A model generated the notes under the pieces. That model ran no database searches, was not told the origin of the DNA, and saw nothing but the letters and a program-made list of their open reading frames with translations. Both the position numbers and the translations under genes were made by a program. Shown piece by piece: positions 25,338 through 35,700 of a stretch of 58,450 bases of DNA. How positions within the stretch are numbered: the stretch's first letter is position 1; every line of letters begins with the position of its first letter. Origin of the DNA: an uncultured Mailhella sp. (GTDB taxonomy: Bacteria > Desulfobacterota > Desulfovibrionia > Desulfovibrionales > Desulfovibrionaceae). The DNA lies in the NCBI RefSeq assembly GCF_905187505.1, contig NZ_CAJJIC010000003.1, positions 1 to 58,450 on the forward strand, given 5' to 3'.

Positions 25338-26209
25338 TGGTTCCTTCCGCCATAGTGCGCCCCTGGCTCAAGGCGGGGCTTGCCGCGCTGCTTCTGGAAA
25401 GTCCGCAGCGCGCGGCTGAACTGCGCGCATCGAAGGAGGACTCGGCCGAGGAATCTTCCTTCCCGCAGAGTGCCGGAGTTCCCCGGCAGAATTCGCCGTC
25501 CTTCCGTGCGTCTGTGCCGGAACGAAGAAGCGTGTCCAGTCCGCCTTCCGCGTCCTCTTTCGCTGCGGAGTCGTTTTCGCCGGGGGCCCCGGTGCGGCCC
25601 GCCTCCCCTCGAGCGGCTGCCCCCGCATCCGTTCAGGTCAGGCAGAATCCGTCTGTCCCTCCCGCGGCCGACGCTGTCCGGGATCGGCCTGCGCCTTCTT
25701 CTGACGGAGGACTTCTTGCCACGCCCGGCGCGCTGCCGGTGGAGAACTGGCCCGCAAGCTGGCTGGCGCTCAAGAACCGCCGCCCCCTGCCGCCGCGTCC
25801 TCTCGTGCTCTGGACCTACGCCGGTCTCGGAGAGGATCTTACCGGCAGGCCGGACGACGTGCGCCGTCAGGTCATCGTGCGCATGCTCATGGAGCTTCGG
25901 CATCCGGGCGGAACGCACGTGTTCTGGCCATGCGGTCTTGTCGGAGAAAAGCCGGAAGACGGGCCCGCGCTGTTCTGGTCGGGCGTGAAGCTCTTGAATC
26001 CCCGCGTGCTGCTTCTTTTCGGCTCCGATGCCAGAGACACGCTTTCCATGCCGAAGACGCTTCTGCCCTTCTGTCAGGAAAGAGTGTACGGCAGGCTCGT
26101 CATACAGCTTCCGCGTCCGCAGTCTCTAGCTCAGGATGAGGCTTCCTTCAAGCGCGCTCTGGCTTTTCTTTCCCGTCTTCTGCGCTTCTGCGCCCGGCGT
26201 CAGGCGTAG
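25334..26209 (+). CDS. Uncharacterised protein coupled to coaBC
   Basis: 291 aa starting at an ATG that overlaps the coaBC stop. Three parts: a short helical head (IVRPWLKAGLAALLLESPQRAAEL), a ~110-residue Ser/Pro/Ala-rich linker with no fold, and a C-terminal domain of ~140 residues (PLVLWTYAGLGEDLTGRPDDVRRQVIVRMLMELRHPGGTHVFWPCGL...LNPRVLLLFGSDARDTL). The last part has alternating strand/helix patterning like an alpha/beta enzyme or a uracil-glycosylase-like fold, but no family was recognised. A strong terminator follows. Confidence 0.65.
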   Translation: MMVPSAIVRPWLKAGLAALLLESPQRAAELRASKEDSAEESSFPQSAGVPRQNSPSFRASVPERRSVSSPPSASSFAAESFSPGAPVRPASPRAAAPASVQVRQNPSVPPAADAVRDRPAPSSDGGLLATPGALPVENWPASWLALKNRRPLPPRPLVLWTYAGLGEDLTGRPDDVRRQVIVRMLMELRHPGGTHVFWPCGLVGEKPEDGPALFWSGVKLLNPRVLLLFGSDARDTLSMPKTLLPFCQERVYGRLVIQLPRPQSLAQDEASFKRALAFLSRLLRFCARRQA

Positions 26210-26235
26210 CGGCAAGCGTTCCAGTTTCTTTGCAG

Positions 26236-26273
26236 AACGCCTTCCCCGTCGAATGGACGGGGAAGGCGTTTTT
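26236..26273 (+). terminator. Terminator after the coaBC operon
   Basis: A perfect 15-bp stem (AACGCCTTCCCCGTC/GACGGGGAAGGCGTT) with a five-base loop runs into five T residues. Confidence 0.9.
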
Positions 26274-26361
26274 GCGCCGTGCGGCGCAGACAGGGGACGG
26301 GAAAGGGCACTGCAGGCCGGTGCTTGTTCGTGGTTCTTGCCGGAAGCGGGGGAGGGCGGGG

Positions 26362-27285
26362 TCAGGCCGTGGGATGGGGCGTTCTTCCACTCCGCTGCAC
26401 GAGCGCGTTCAGAACGGGCATGACGCCGGGATCAAGCACGGCGTCCTCCAGCGGGTAGCGGCGGCCGAGATAGCCGTATTTCGGCAGGCCGAGACGGTGA
26501 TAGGCCAGAAGCTCGTAACCCGTTTTCGGGGGAAGTTTGTCGAGTATCGCCGCAATGTCCTCTTCGGTGTCGTTGAAGCCGGGAATGACGGGCGTGCGCA
26601 CGAGTATGGGCAGATGAGGAAAATCACGCCGGACGCGCTGCAGATTTTCCACGATGACGTCGTTGCGCGCTCCGGTAAAGCGTTCATGCTTCTGAGGATC
26701 GGCGCATTTCATGTCGAATATCAGGGTGTTCAGGAAGGGGGCGGCCCGCTGCAGCTTCTCGTACGGATAGAAGCCGCAGGTCTCCACGGCGGTGTCGACG
26801 TGACGGCGTCTGGCTTCCCGCAGCAGGGCGACGGAGAATTCTTCCTGCAGAAGGGCCTCGCCGCCGCTCAGCGTGATGCCTCCTCCCGAGCGGGAGTAGA
26901 AGATGCCGTCGCGCTCCACGGCGTTGAGGATCTGAGCCACGGTCTTTCGTTCGCCGTAGCAGGTCTGGGCCCGGGAGGGGCAGACCTTCACGCAGGCCAT
27001 GCAGTTCGTGCAGAGGGAAACTTCGAAGCGCACCATGCCGGAGTCGGGGGAAAGGGCTCCCGAGGGACAGGCCTCAAGACAGCGGCCGCAGAGCTCCGCG
27101 CCTATGCAGCGCGAGGGGTTGAACGCCTTTTCCGGGCGCGTGTTCTGGGACTCGGGATTGCTGCACCAGCGGCAGCGCAGGCCGCAGCCCTTGAGAAAGA
27201 CCAGGGTGCGGATGCCCGCCCCGTCGTGAACGCTGAACTTCTGGATGTTGAAGACCAGCCCCTGCCGGTCATTGTCGTCTTGCAT
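26362..27285 (-). CDS. islB: Glycyl-radical enzyme activase, IslB type
   Basis: 307 aa from the ATG behind GAGGAG; a longer frame starts at 27303 without a good ribosome-binding site. A radical-SAM enzyme with C-x3-C-x2-C (KGCGLRCRWCSNPES, near 35), followed by two [4Fe-4S] ferredoxin motifs (CGRCLEACPSGAL and CTNCMACVKVCPS), as in activases of the PFL2-type enzymes. SGGEALLQ (near 120) is the SAM-binding GGE region. It should place the glycyl radical on the lyase encoded just upstream. The substrate assignment follows from the lyase. Confidence 0.88.
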   Translation of the reverse strand: MQDDNDRQGLVFNIQKFSVHDGAGIRTLVFLKGCGLRCRWCSNPESQNTRPEKAFNPSRCIGAELCGRCLEACPSGALSPDSGMVRFEVSLCTNCMACVKVCPSRAQTCYGERKTVAQILNAVERDGIFYSRSGGGITLSGGEALLQEEFSVALLREARRRHVDTAVETCGFYPYEKLQRAAPFLNTLIFDMKCADPQKHERFTGARNDVIVENLQRVRRDFPHLPILVRTPVIPGFNDTEEDIAAILDKLPPKTGYELLAYHRLGLPKYGYLGRRYPLEDAVLDPGVMPVLNALVQRSGRTPHPTA

Positions 27286-27377
27286 AGGCGTCTCCTCGGA
27301 CATGACGGGAACCGGGAGGCAGAGCTCTGCCTTCCGGAAAGTGGCGGGGAGCCGGGGCGTCCCGGTCCCCCGTCCGT

Positions 27378-29849
27378 CTAGACCTGTTCGTATTCCGTGC
27401 GTTCGATGATGTCGTTCTGAAGAGCTGGAGACAGGTCGCAGAAGTAGGCGCTGTATCCGGCCACGCGAACCAGCAGGCCCCGGTAGTTTTCCGGCGTCTT
27501 CTGCGCCTTCAGGAGGGTTTCGCGGTTGATGATGTTGAACTGGAGATGCCAGAGCTTGAGGTCGCACCAGGTGCGGATGAGGTCCACGATTTTGCGCGTT
27601 CCTTCCTCTCCCGCCACGCTCTTGGGAGAGAGCTTGATGTTCAGCAGCCGCGAGGCGCGGTGCAGCATGTCGTAGTTCTTGGAATGATAGCTGGAGAGCA
27701 GCACGGCCGTGGGGCCTTCATGGTCGGCGCCCTGAGAGGGAGAGGCGCCGTCGGACAGGGACGTGCCGGCGGTGCGTCCGTTCGGCGTTGCGCCTATGAC
27801 GTTGCCGAAGGTGATGTGCGAGGTGATGGGCACGAAGCGCAGTTCGGCATTGAGTCCTCTTTCCTTGGAACTGCGGTCGGCCTCCTCAAGGGACAGACGG
27901 TCGAGATCCTTGGCTATGGCGTCGGCATAGGGGTCGTCGTTGCCGAAGGCGGGAGCGTGGAGCAGCTGTTCGCGGAGCGGCTCATAGCCCTTGAAGTCGG
28001 CCCGGCAGGCCCGGAGGAGCTCTTCCATGGAAACGACCTTCTCCTCGAATACCAGCTTCTTCACGGCGGCGAGGGAATCCACCACCGTGGCGTAGCCCAG
28101 CATTTCAAAATAGGAGAAGTCCACGCCGCCTTCGATGCGTTCGCTCTGCAGATCGGTCATGGCGTTCATGCACAGGTCGTGCAGGCAGGAGGAAAGCGGG
28201 GAGGCGAAGTGTTCCGGACGCAGCCTGTCCACGACGGCCTGCTGCTGGAAGGAGCGGCGTATCAGATGGACGTGCTGCTTCTTGTAGGCGTCGTAGAATT
28301 CCTCCCAGGTGCGGAAGGTCAGGGGATCGCCCGTTTCCAGGCCGAGCAGCTCGTCGCCGTAGTAGGGCATCCGGCCGTTGTACATGGTCATTTCCAGCGC
28401 GGCGGCAAAGTTGATGTAGGCACAGCCGGAGGTGTAGGTGTCGCGGTTGGGATAGCGGGTTTCCGTGCAGCCGGATACGGCGTAGTCGTAGGCTTCGGCA
28501 AGGGGGACGCCCTTGAGGGCGTTCAGAGGGATGACTTCCTCGTCGTTGATGAGCTTCGGATAGCCCGAGCCGTCCTTGATGGTCAGGGCCACTTCGTGCA
28601 GGAAGCGCTCGGGGGAGCGGGAATGGATGCGTGCCGCAAGATCGGGATAGTTGAGGGGAAATTCCCTCTTGGATTCCAGGAAAAGGTAGGAGAGCTCGTT
28701 CGTCGCGTCTTCGCCGTCCCTGGTCTGTCCGCCTATGGTCACGGCTTCCCAGTGGGCGTAGCCTTCATAGAAGTCGGAGCCGGAGGGAGATATGTTGAAG
28801 TCCACGAACTGGGCCATTTCCACCCACATGCACTCCAGCAGTTCCTTGGCCTGTTCCCGGGTGAGGATGCCGTCCTCCATGTCCTTTTTGTAGAAGGGAT
28901 AGAGGTACTGATCCATGCGTCCGTTGGACACCACGCCGCCGGTACGCTGTTCCAGACGGGAGAATATCTGGACGAACCACTGGCACTGCAGCGCTTCATG
29001 GAAGGTGCGCGCGGGATGGGCGGGAACATGGTCGCATATCTCGGCGATGCGGAGCAGCTCTTTTCTGCGTACGGGATCGGCTTCCCCGGCGGCCAGCTTC
29101 CGCGCCAGATCGGCATGGCGTCTGCCCCAGATCATGATGGCGTCGCAGATGACGAGCATGGCTTCGAGGAAAGGCTTTTTCGTGGAAATGTCCAGGGCGT
29201 TTTCCAGATCGAGGGAAGCCAGATTTTCCTCGATTTCCTTCTTCAGGCCGAGAAAGCCCTTGCGGATGGCCTTCTCATAGTCGGGACACCACTGGAGCCC
29301 GGAGCGGTACGAGGCGGTTTCGTTGACGATGGATTTTGACTTCAGACCGCGGTCGTCCGAGTAGGTCAGCTTGCGCAGTTCGGGCGGCAGGGCGGCGTTG
29401 AGGTGTTCATGGAACGTTTTGCCTTCCCAGTACGGCGCTATGTCTTCTAGGGCGATGCGCACGTCTTCATCCGATATGCGGAAGGGATTGGTCTTGCGGC
29501 TGTTGATGCCGGCAAGAACCTCCCTGTAGAAGTCGCCGTCGAGCTCGGGGTAAAGGATGCCGTGACGGCCGAGGCAGCCGGCACGTCCCGCAAGAAGGGA
29601 GTCCTCGTCTATGTACACGGTGATCTTTTCCGCCACGTTCTTCATCGCCCTGGCCCAGCGAAGCGTGAGAAGCTGTCCTTCCGTCTCTCGCATGGATTCC
29701 GTGAAGTAGCGTGCCCGTTCTATGTCTATGTGGGGAATGTCGAACTGGACGCGGTCGCGTATGGCAAAGACCCGTTCGTGACCTTTCCGGCTGACGTGAT
29801 GGCTGCAGATGCGTTCTTCCTGGGGAGACAGACAGCAGGCCTGAGACAT
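27378..29849 (-). CDS. islA: Isethionate sulfite-lyase, glycyl-radical enzyme IslA
   Basis: 823 aa from the ATG behind GGAGG. Glycyl-radical loop RVAGYSAYF with Gly798; thiyl site GCTE with Cys461 and Glu463. Arg182, Gln186, Trp367 and Arg671 also fall exactly seven residues before the positions I recall lining the isethionate pocket of Bilophila/Desulfovibrio IslA (Arg189, Gln193, Trp374, Cys468, Glu470, Arg678; radical Gly805). Choline and glycerol relatives have GCVE instead of GCTE. IslA cleaves isethionate to acetaldehyde and sulfite, which feeds sulfite respiration. The activase gene follows 92 bp downstream. No isethionate transporter or acetaldehyde dehydrogenase gene is adjacent. A dihydroxypropanesulfonate lyase remains an alternative. 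Confidence 0.8.
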   Translation of the reverse strand: MSQACCLSPQEERICSHHVSRKGHERVFAIRDRVQFDIPHIDIERARYFTESMRETEGQLLTLRWARAMKNVAEKITVYIDEDSLLAGRAGCLGRHGILYPELDGDFYREVLAGINSRKTNPFRISDEDVRIALEDIAPYWEGKTFHEHLNAALPPELRKLTYSDDRGLKSKSIVNETASYRSGLQWCPDYEKAIRKGFLGLKKEIEENLASLDLENALDISTKKPFLEAMLVICDAIMIWGRRHADLARKLAAGEADPVRRKELLRIAEICDHVPAHPARTFHEALQCQWFVQIFSRLEQRTGGVVSNGRMDQYLYPFYKKDMEDGILTREQAKELLECMWVEMAQFVDFNISPSGSDFYEGYAHWEAVTIGGQTRDGEDATNELSYLFLESKREFPLNYPDLAARIHSRSPERFLHEVALTIKDGSGYPKLINDEEVIPLNALKGVPLAEAYDYAVSGCTETRYPNRDTYTSGCAYINFAAALEMTMYNGRMPYYGDELLGLETGDPLTFRTWEEFYDAYKKQHVHLIRRSFQQQAVVDRLRPEHFASPLSSCLHDLCMNAMTDLQSERIEGGVDFSYFEMLGYATVVDSLAAVKKLVFEEKVVSMEELLRACRADFKGYEPLREQLLHAPAFGNDDPYADAIAKDLDRLSLEEADRSSKERGLNAELRFVPITSHITFGNVIGATPNGRTAGTSLSDGASPSQGADHEGPTAVLLSSYHSKNYDMLHRASRLLNIKLSPKSVAGEEGTRKIVDLIRTWCDLKLWHLQFNIINRETLLKAQKTPENYRGLLVRVAGYSAYFCDLSPALQNDIIERTEYEQV

Positions 29850-30383
29850 GATGGACCTCCATGAAGGACAGAACCGGAAGTTCTGCGTGAAAAGGGTTGC
29901 GTTTTCGGTCGCCGCGTCCTTGGCTGTGGCCGCAGCGTCCTTCATGCCGACGGCGGATGCGGAAGCCTTCGCCCGGACTTTCTGGCGTGCGGCAAGCTCC
30001 CGTGCTCTTTTTCTCCGGGAACCTGACGCCCGGAGAGGGCCCGGGCATCCGGCGCCTTTTTTCTTTCTCATGGGAGATACGCAAAGGGATGGGCCGGACG
30101 GCACGCGGTGTTCCGAAGACTGAACGTGCGTGAAGATGGAGGAAGCATAGAAGAAACGGCAAAAAAAAAGATGCGCCGAAAAGCATTTTTTCCCGATATT
30201 TGTCCTGAACCGGGAAAGGCTTTGCCGTTCTGCGCAAACGGCGGGTCTCCCGCCGGAGGGGGAAGGCCTGCGGCACGGGCCTTGGGGCGAGTCTCCTCTC
30301 AGGCTGCATCGTGGGCCGGGCGCAAAGCTGCGCGCCGGAAGTCCGGGAACGTGCGGACGGCCCCGGCGCCTCTTCCCGCCGGG
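29850..30383. other. 534-bp gap upstream of islA
   Basis: No supported gene lies between the Crp/Fnr-family gene and islA, both on the minus strand. A weak hairpin flanked by A and T runs (30166-30193, ATGC/GCAT core) may end the regulator transcript. The rest should hold the islA promoter. No sigma-54 element and no TGGACATG palindrome were found here. Confidence 0.45.
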
Positions 30384-31079
30384 CTAGAGCAGCAGCTCGC
30401 CGCAGGCGGCGCGGAAGAGGCGCCGCTCATCGAGGATGGAGAGCCTCGTTTTGGTGAAGCACTCTAGGATGCCGTGCTTTTTGAGGGCCAGAACGACCTT
30501 GTTGAGGGAGGACTTGTGCACGCCGAGCAGCAGGGAAAGCTCTATCTGGCTTATGCCCGGGGAAAACGAGCTTCTGCCGCAGCTGTCGCAGCAGTAATAC
30601 ATCCACATGGCCACCTTTTCTTCCACGGTACGGCAGCTCATGATGGAGAGCATGGCGTCGAACAGGGACAGCTTGACGCTGACGGAATAGAGCATGCTGC
30701 GCATGAGTTCGGGGTGCGCGGCGATGAAGCGCTCGTCGTGAAGGAGGTCTCCGGGAAAAATGTGGCACTCCACGTCTGTCAGACACTGAAAGTGCGGCAG
30801 GCTCTGGCAGAATCCCGAACAGACGTAGGCTTCCCGGACCAGGGTGCCGGGGCCGAAGATGAGCATGGAATGCGCGCCGCCTCCGTAGGAGGTGTGGGTC
30901 GAGCAGATGCGGCCGGAGGTCAGATAGCCGAAGCTTCTCGTCTCCCCGTCGGGAAGCAGGAATTCCCCTTTTTTCAGGACCATGCGCCGACCGGCGGAGA
31001 GGACGGCCTTCCACTCCGGGGAAAGGTTGTCCACCATGCCGGGCAGAAACCGGCGCGAGCCGGGCCGGAATATGTGCAT
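30384..31079 (-). CDS. Crp/Fnr-family transcriptional regulator
   Basis: 231 aa with AAGGAGA upstream. N-terminal cyclic-nucleotide-like effector domain (MVLKKGEFLLPDGETRSFGYLTSGRI, then GPGTLVREAYVCSGF) and a C-terminal winged helix with the recognition helix in ISQIELSLLLGVHKSSLNKVVLALKKHGIL (about 180-210). Cys-rich stretches (CSGFCQ, YYCCDSCG) are present but do not form the FNR iron-sulfur pattern at the N-terminus. Its place directly upstream of islA and islB suggests control of sulfonate use; this is inference. Confidence 0.8.
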   Translation of the reverse strand: MHIFRPGSRRFLPGMVDNLSPEWKAVLSAGRRMVLKKGEFLLPDGETRSFGYLTSGRICSTHTSYGGGAHSMLIFGPGTLVREAYVCSGFCQSLPHFQCLTDVECHIFPGDLLHDERFIAAHPELMRSMLYSVSVKLSLFDAMLSIMSCRTVEEKVAMWMYYCCDSCGRSSFSPGISQIELSLLLGVHKSSLNKVVLALKKHGILECFTKTRLSILDERRLFRAACGELLL

Positions 31080-31110
31080 GGCTCTCTCCTTGTGCGGCTG
31101 AAGGCGGCTT

Positions 31111-31302
31111 CTACGGGCGTTTGTTCTGATTTTCCTTGTCCTTCATGCGCTTTTCATAAAGCTTTGCGGAGGTGATTCCCGCAAGCAGTCCCATGGTGGA
31201 GCCGAACACGATGCCTTCCGCCGTGTTCACGAAGCCGAGGAGCACGGCGAAGATGCCGACGGAACTGCCGATAAGGAAACCGCGAAGAATAAAAGGACTC
31301 AT
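31111..31302 (-). CDS. Small membrane protein, 63 aa
   Basis: Start chosen at MSPFILRG because GAGG lies seven bases upstream; a longer frame begins at 31314. Two hydrophobic segments (ILRGFLIGSSVGIFAVLLGFV and GIVFGSTMGLLAGI) are followed by a charged tail (KLYEKRMKDKENQNKRP). The family is unknown. It lies 31 bp upstream of the Crp/Fnr-family gene and may share its transcript. Confidence 0.55.
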   Translation of the reverse strand: MSPFILRGFLIGSSVGIFAVLLGFVNTAEGIVFGSTMGLLAGITSAKLYEKRMKDKENQNKRP

Positions 31303-31494
31303 ACAAAACCTCATGGCGCGCTTTTCATCGCCGTATTAAGACAAAGGAGATTGCCATAATCTACGTTTGCCCGGTCTTTTGTCAATGCGCGGGCGGACGA
31401 AGGGGCGTTTCTTCTTTCTCCGGGCTTTTCCGGCGAAGAGAGGCGTCCGATTCGGGACGGGCCCCGGCAAACCGTTCAGCCATGGAGGGAAGCC

Positions 31495-32721
31495 ATGAAT
31501 GCGCTGCGTGCAAGTGGAGTCGCGCTGCTTTGTCTGATTCTGGTCGCCTGCAACGAGGATGACAAAAAACAGTCCGCCGGGGCGACGCTTCCGCCGCCCT
31601 TCGTGAAGGCCGTGAAGCTCGAGCGCATGGACGTGCCCCTTTACGCCACGTTCATGGGACAGACCCAGGGCAGCCGCTCCGCCGCGGTAAGACCGCAGGT
31701 GTCGGGCATTCTTCTGAAGCGCTTTTTCAAGGAAGGGGCGTATGTGAAGCAGGGGACCGTGCTCTTTGAAATAGACGAAGCTCCGTTTCAGGCGTCGCTT
31801 CGTCAGGCGGAAGGGCAGCTGGCCGATGCCGTGAGCACGCTGGACAACGCCCGCAAGGAATACGACCGCGTGCAGAAGCTCTACGCTTCCAATGCGGTGA
31901 GCCGTCAGGAGCGCGACAGCGCCTATGCCGCCTGGAAAAGCGCGCAGGGACTGCGGGAGTCGGCGCAGGCCGCCGTGAACGAGGCGCGCATAAAGCTCGG
32001 ATACTGCCGGGTGGAAGCGCCCTTTTCCGGCTTTACCAGCCGGGAAGTGACGCGCACGGGCAACCTTGTGGGCACGGACAGCACGCTGACGTACATCAAT
32101 CAGAGCGACCCCATGGACGTGGAATTTTCCGTGCCGAGCGTGGAGCTGTTTTCCATGCGCGACATGGAGTCGAAGGGCAGGGCCGTAAGCTACGGCGAAG
32201 GCTCGTCCGCCGCCCTTTCCCTTCTGGACGGTACGGATTACGACCGGCAGGGAAAGGTGATCTTTCTCGACACGCAGGTGGATTCCTCAACGAGCGCCGT
32301 GCGGGCCCGGGCCCGCTTTCCCAACGCGGAAGGCATACTTCTTCCGGGCGAGTTCGTGATCGTGCGGGTAGGAGGGGCGAAACTCGTCGGTGCGATCATG
32401 ATTCCGCAGGAAGCGATCATGCAGACGGAAAGCGGAACGGCCGTGTACGCGCTGGATGACGCGAATCGCGCGCATCTTTCTCCCGTGACGCTCGGCCCCG
32501 CCTTCGGCAGCAGCTTCCTTCTGGAAAAGGGACTTGAGCCGGGACAGAGAATCGTGGTGCAGGGTCAGAACAAGGTGACGGCCGGACAGATGGTACGGGC
32601 GGAAGAGCTCAGGCAGAGTCTGAAGGCCGATCCGCTGGACACGCCGGAATCCTCTTCCCCCGTGACGGGAAGCGGCGTGGAGGATGCTCCCGCTCCGGTC
32701 AGGGAGGTCAGCCATGAGTGA
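31495..32721 (+). CDS. RND efflux periplasmic adaptor, AcrA/MexA type
   Basis: 408 aa. Lipoprotein signal (hydrophobic VALLCLILVAC, Cys at 19) followed by the membrane-fusion-protein order: barrel-sandwich lipoyl half (RPQVSGILLKRFFKEGAYVKQGTVLFEID, near 65), a long alpha-helical hairpin (about 100-170), second lipoyl half (LGYCRVEAPFSGFTSREVTRTGNLVG), then beta-barrel and membrane-proximal domains. It links the inner-membrane pump to the outer-membrane channel encoded downstream. The gene overlaps the pump gene by 8 bp. Confidence 0.93.
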   Translation: MNALRASGVALLCLILVACNEDDKKQSAGATLPPPFVKAVKLERMDVPLYATFMGQTQGSRSAAVRPQVSGILLKRFFKEGAYVKQGTVLFEIDEAPFQASLRQAEGQLADAVSTLDNARKEYDRVQKLYASNAVSRQERDSAYAAWKSAQGLRESAQAAVNEARIKLGYCRVEAPFSGFTSREVTRTGNLVGTDSTLTYINQSDPMDVEFSVPSVELFSMRDMESKGRAVSYGEGSSAALSLLDGTDYDRQGKVIFLDTQVDSSTSAVRARARFPNAEGILLPGEFVIVRVGGAKLVGAIMIPQEAIMQTESGTAVYALDDANRAHLSPVTLGPAFGSSFLLEKGLEPGQRIVVQGQNKVTAGQMVRAEELRQSLKADPLDTPESSSPVTGSGVEDAPAPVREVSHE

Positions 32722-35700
32722 CGATTCCCTGAAAAAGAACGCAGCCGGGCCGTCGGCTCCGTCCATGCCGTCATCATCGGTGGCTCCCGTATCCCCCCGC
32801 GCCGGCTTTTTCCTGCGTCGTCCCGTGCTTTCCATGGTGCTTTCCATCTTCATCGTGCTGGCCGGGCTTCTGTCCATACGCGAGCTTCCCGTGGCGCAGT
32901 ATCCGGACCTCATTCCTCCGACCATCACGGTGAGTGCGCAGTATCCGGGTGCGAGTCCGGAAATCATCGCCCAGACGGTGGCCACGCCCATCGAGGAACA
33001 GATCAACGGCGTGCCCGACATGATCTACATGAGCTCGGTCAGTTCCTCGAGCGGCTCCATGCAGATTTCCGTGACCTTTGCCGTGGGCACGGATGCCGAC
33101 ATCGCGCAGGTGAACGTGAACAACCGTGTGCAGGCCGCAACGCCCATGCTGCCGGAAATCGTGCGGCAGTACGGCGTGACGGTGGACACCTTTTCGCCCG
33201 CCATTCTGGAAATCGTGGCGCTGTATTCCAGGGACGGCATGCACGACGCCACCTACCTCAGCAATTACGCTCTCGTGAATCTGCTCGACGGTCTCAAGCG
33301 TGTGCCCGGCGTGGGACAGGCCGAGATCATAGGCAGTCGTGATCACGCCATGCGCATCTGGCTCGATCCGCTCCGCATGGCCGAGCTCGGCATCAGCGTG
33401 AGCGACATTTCTCAGGCCGTGAACGATCAGAATGCCCAGTATTCCCTGGGAAGCGTGGGCAGTCAGCCCGGCTCGGACAGTCTGACCATGACGTGGCAGC
33501 TTCAGGGAGAGGGGCGTCTGGTGACGGCCGAGCAGTTCGGCGACATCATACTCCGTGCGTCCCCGGAAGGCGGCGTGCTGCGTCTGCGCGACGTGGGCCG
33601 TGTGGAGCTCGGCGCGGAAAGCTACAACTTCGCCTGCGCCATCGACGGCGCCACCGCCATTCCTCTGGCCATATTTCTCGCGCCGGGCAGCAACGCGCTG
33701 GCCACGGCCGAACGCGTGGCCGCCTACATGGAAGAGCAGGAACGGTATTTCCCCGCCGGCATGGGCTACGTGGTACCCTACGACACCACCATTTTCGTGC
33801 GTCTTTCCGTGGAAGAGGTGGTGCGCACGCTGGTGGAGGCCATGCTTCTTGTGTTCGCCGTGGTGTATCTCTTTCTTCAGGACTGGCGGGCCACGCTCAT
33901 TCCCTGCCTGGCCGTGCCCATCGCGCTCATAGGCACGTTCGCGGGCGTCTATCTTCTCGATTTTTCCATCAACACGCTTACGCTTTTTGCGCTGGTTCTC
34001 GCCATAGGCATGGTGGTGGACGACGCCATAGTGGTGCTGGAAAACGTGGAACGCGTGCTTCGCACCGAGGGGCTCGACGTGGCAGGAGCCACGGCCGTGG
34101 CCATGAACGAGGTGACTTCGGCCGTCGTCGCCATCGTCTTCGTTCTGTGCTCGGTGTTCATTCCCGTGGGTTTCCTCGGCGGTCTTGCGGGCGTCATGTA
34201 CCGGCAGTTCGCCGTGACCATCGCCATTGCCGTAGTCATTTCCGGCATGGTGGCACTGACGCTCACGCCAGCGCTCTGTCTGAAGCTTCTCAAGGGCGAG
34301 AGAGAAACGCCGTGGGCTCCCTTCCGCTTGTTCAACCGCTTTTTTGATGCCGTAACGGAAGGTTTTTCACATCTGGTCCTGTTTTTTCTGCGTCACGGAC
34401 TGATCTCCTGCGGCATTCTTGCGGGGCTGTGTCTGTGCACGGCCTGGCTTTTCACCAGAGTACCCACCACGCTGGTGCCGGAAGAGGATCAGGGCGCGCT
34501 CATGTGCACCATTTCCCTGCCGGAGGGCTCGGCTCTGCCCAAGACGCGCGAACTCGTCACGAGCGTGAGCGAGGCCGTGGGGCGTCTGCCCGCCGTGGCC
34601 CACGTGCTCAGTCTTTCCGGGTATGACCTTGTGAACAGCACGCTGGACGCCAGCGCGGGCACGCTGTTCATTCAGCTGAAGCCATGGGACGAGCGAACGA
34701 CGCCGGAACTCGGCGTGGCGGCAACGCTGCGGCAGATATACGCTCTGGGTCTCGGCGAAAGCCGTGGACTCGTTCTGCCCTTCAATCCGCCGCCCATCAT
34801 GGGCATGAGCAATACCGGCGGATTCGACATGGAAATTCAGACGACCTCCGGCACGCCGGAGGAGCTGGCGCAGGTGGCCGACGACTTTGCGGCAAAGGCC
34901 TCGAAGCAGGCGGAACTTTCCGGCGTGAACAGTGCCTTCAGCGTGGACGCGCCGCGTCTTTTCGTGCGCCTCGACAGGGAAAAGGCCGCCATGTCCGGCG
35001 TGGACTGCGCGGACGTCTTCAATATGCTCGGCGCGACGCTGGGTTCGACCTACATCAACGACTTCAACCTGTCCGGCCGCACGTTCAAGGTCATGATGCA
35101 GGCCGATGAACGGTTCCGCAGTCTGCCGGACAGCATGCGTTCTCTGTATGTGACCTCCTCCACCGGCGATCAGATTCCCCTGACTTCCCTCGTTACGGTG
35201 ACCACCGACGGCGGGCCGTCCACGGTGTCGCATTTCAACGGACTTCTGTCGGCCAAGATCACGGGCAATCCCGCGGCCGGAGCAAGTTCCGGTCAGGCCA
35301 TCGCCGCGCTGGAAAAGGTGGCGGACTCCCTGCCGCAGGGGTATTCCTTCGCCTGGTCCGGCGTGACGTATCAGGAAGTGGAGACGGGCGGCACGGATTT
35401 CGGCGTGCTCGGCCTGAGCGTGCTCATGATATTCCTCATCCTCGCCGCGCAGTATGAGCGCTGGAGTCTGCCTCTGGCCGTGCTTTCCGCCGTTCCCTTT
35501 GCCGTATTCGGCGCCATCGCGGGCAACTGGCTTACGGGCCTCAGCAACGACATCTATACGCAGGTGGCCATCATCACGCTGCTCGGACTGGCGTGCAAGA
35601 ACGCCATTCTCATCATCGAGTTCGCCGTGGAGCTGCGCGATCAGGGCAGGGATCTGGAGGAAGCCGCGGTTCAGGCCGCAAAGCTCAGGTTCAGGCCCAT

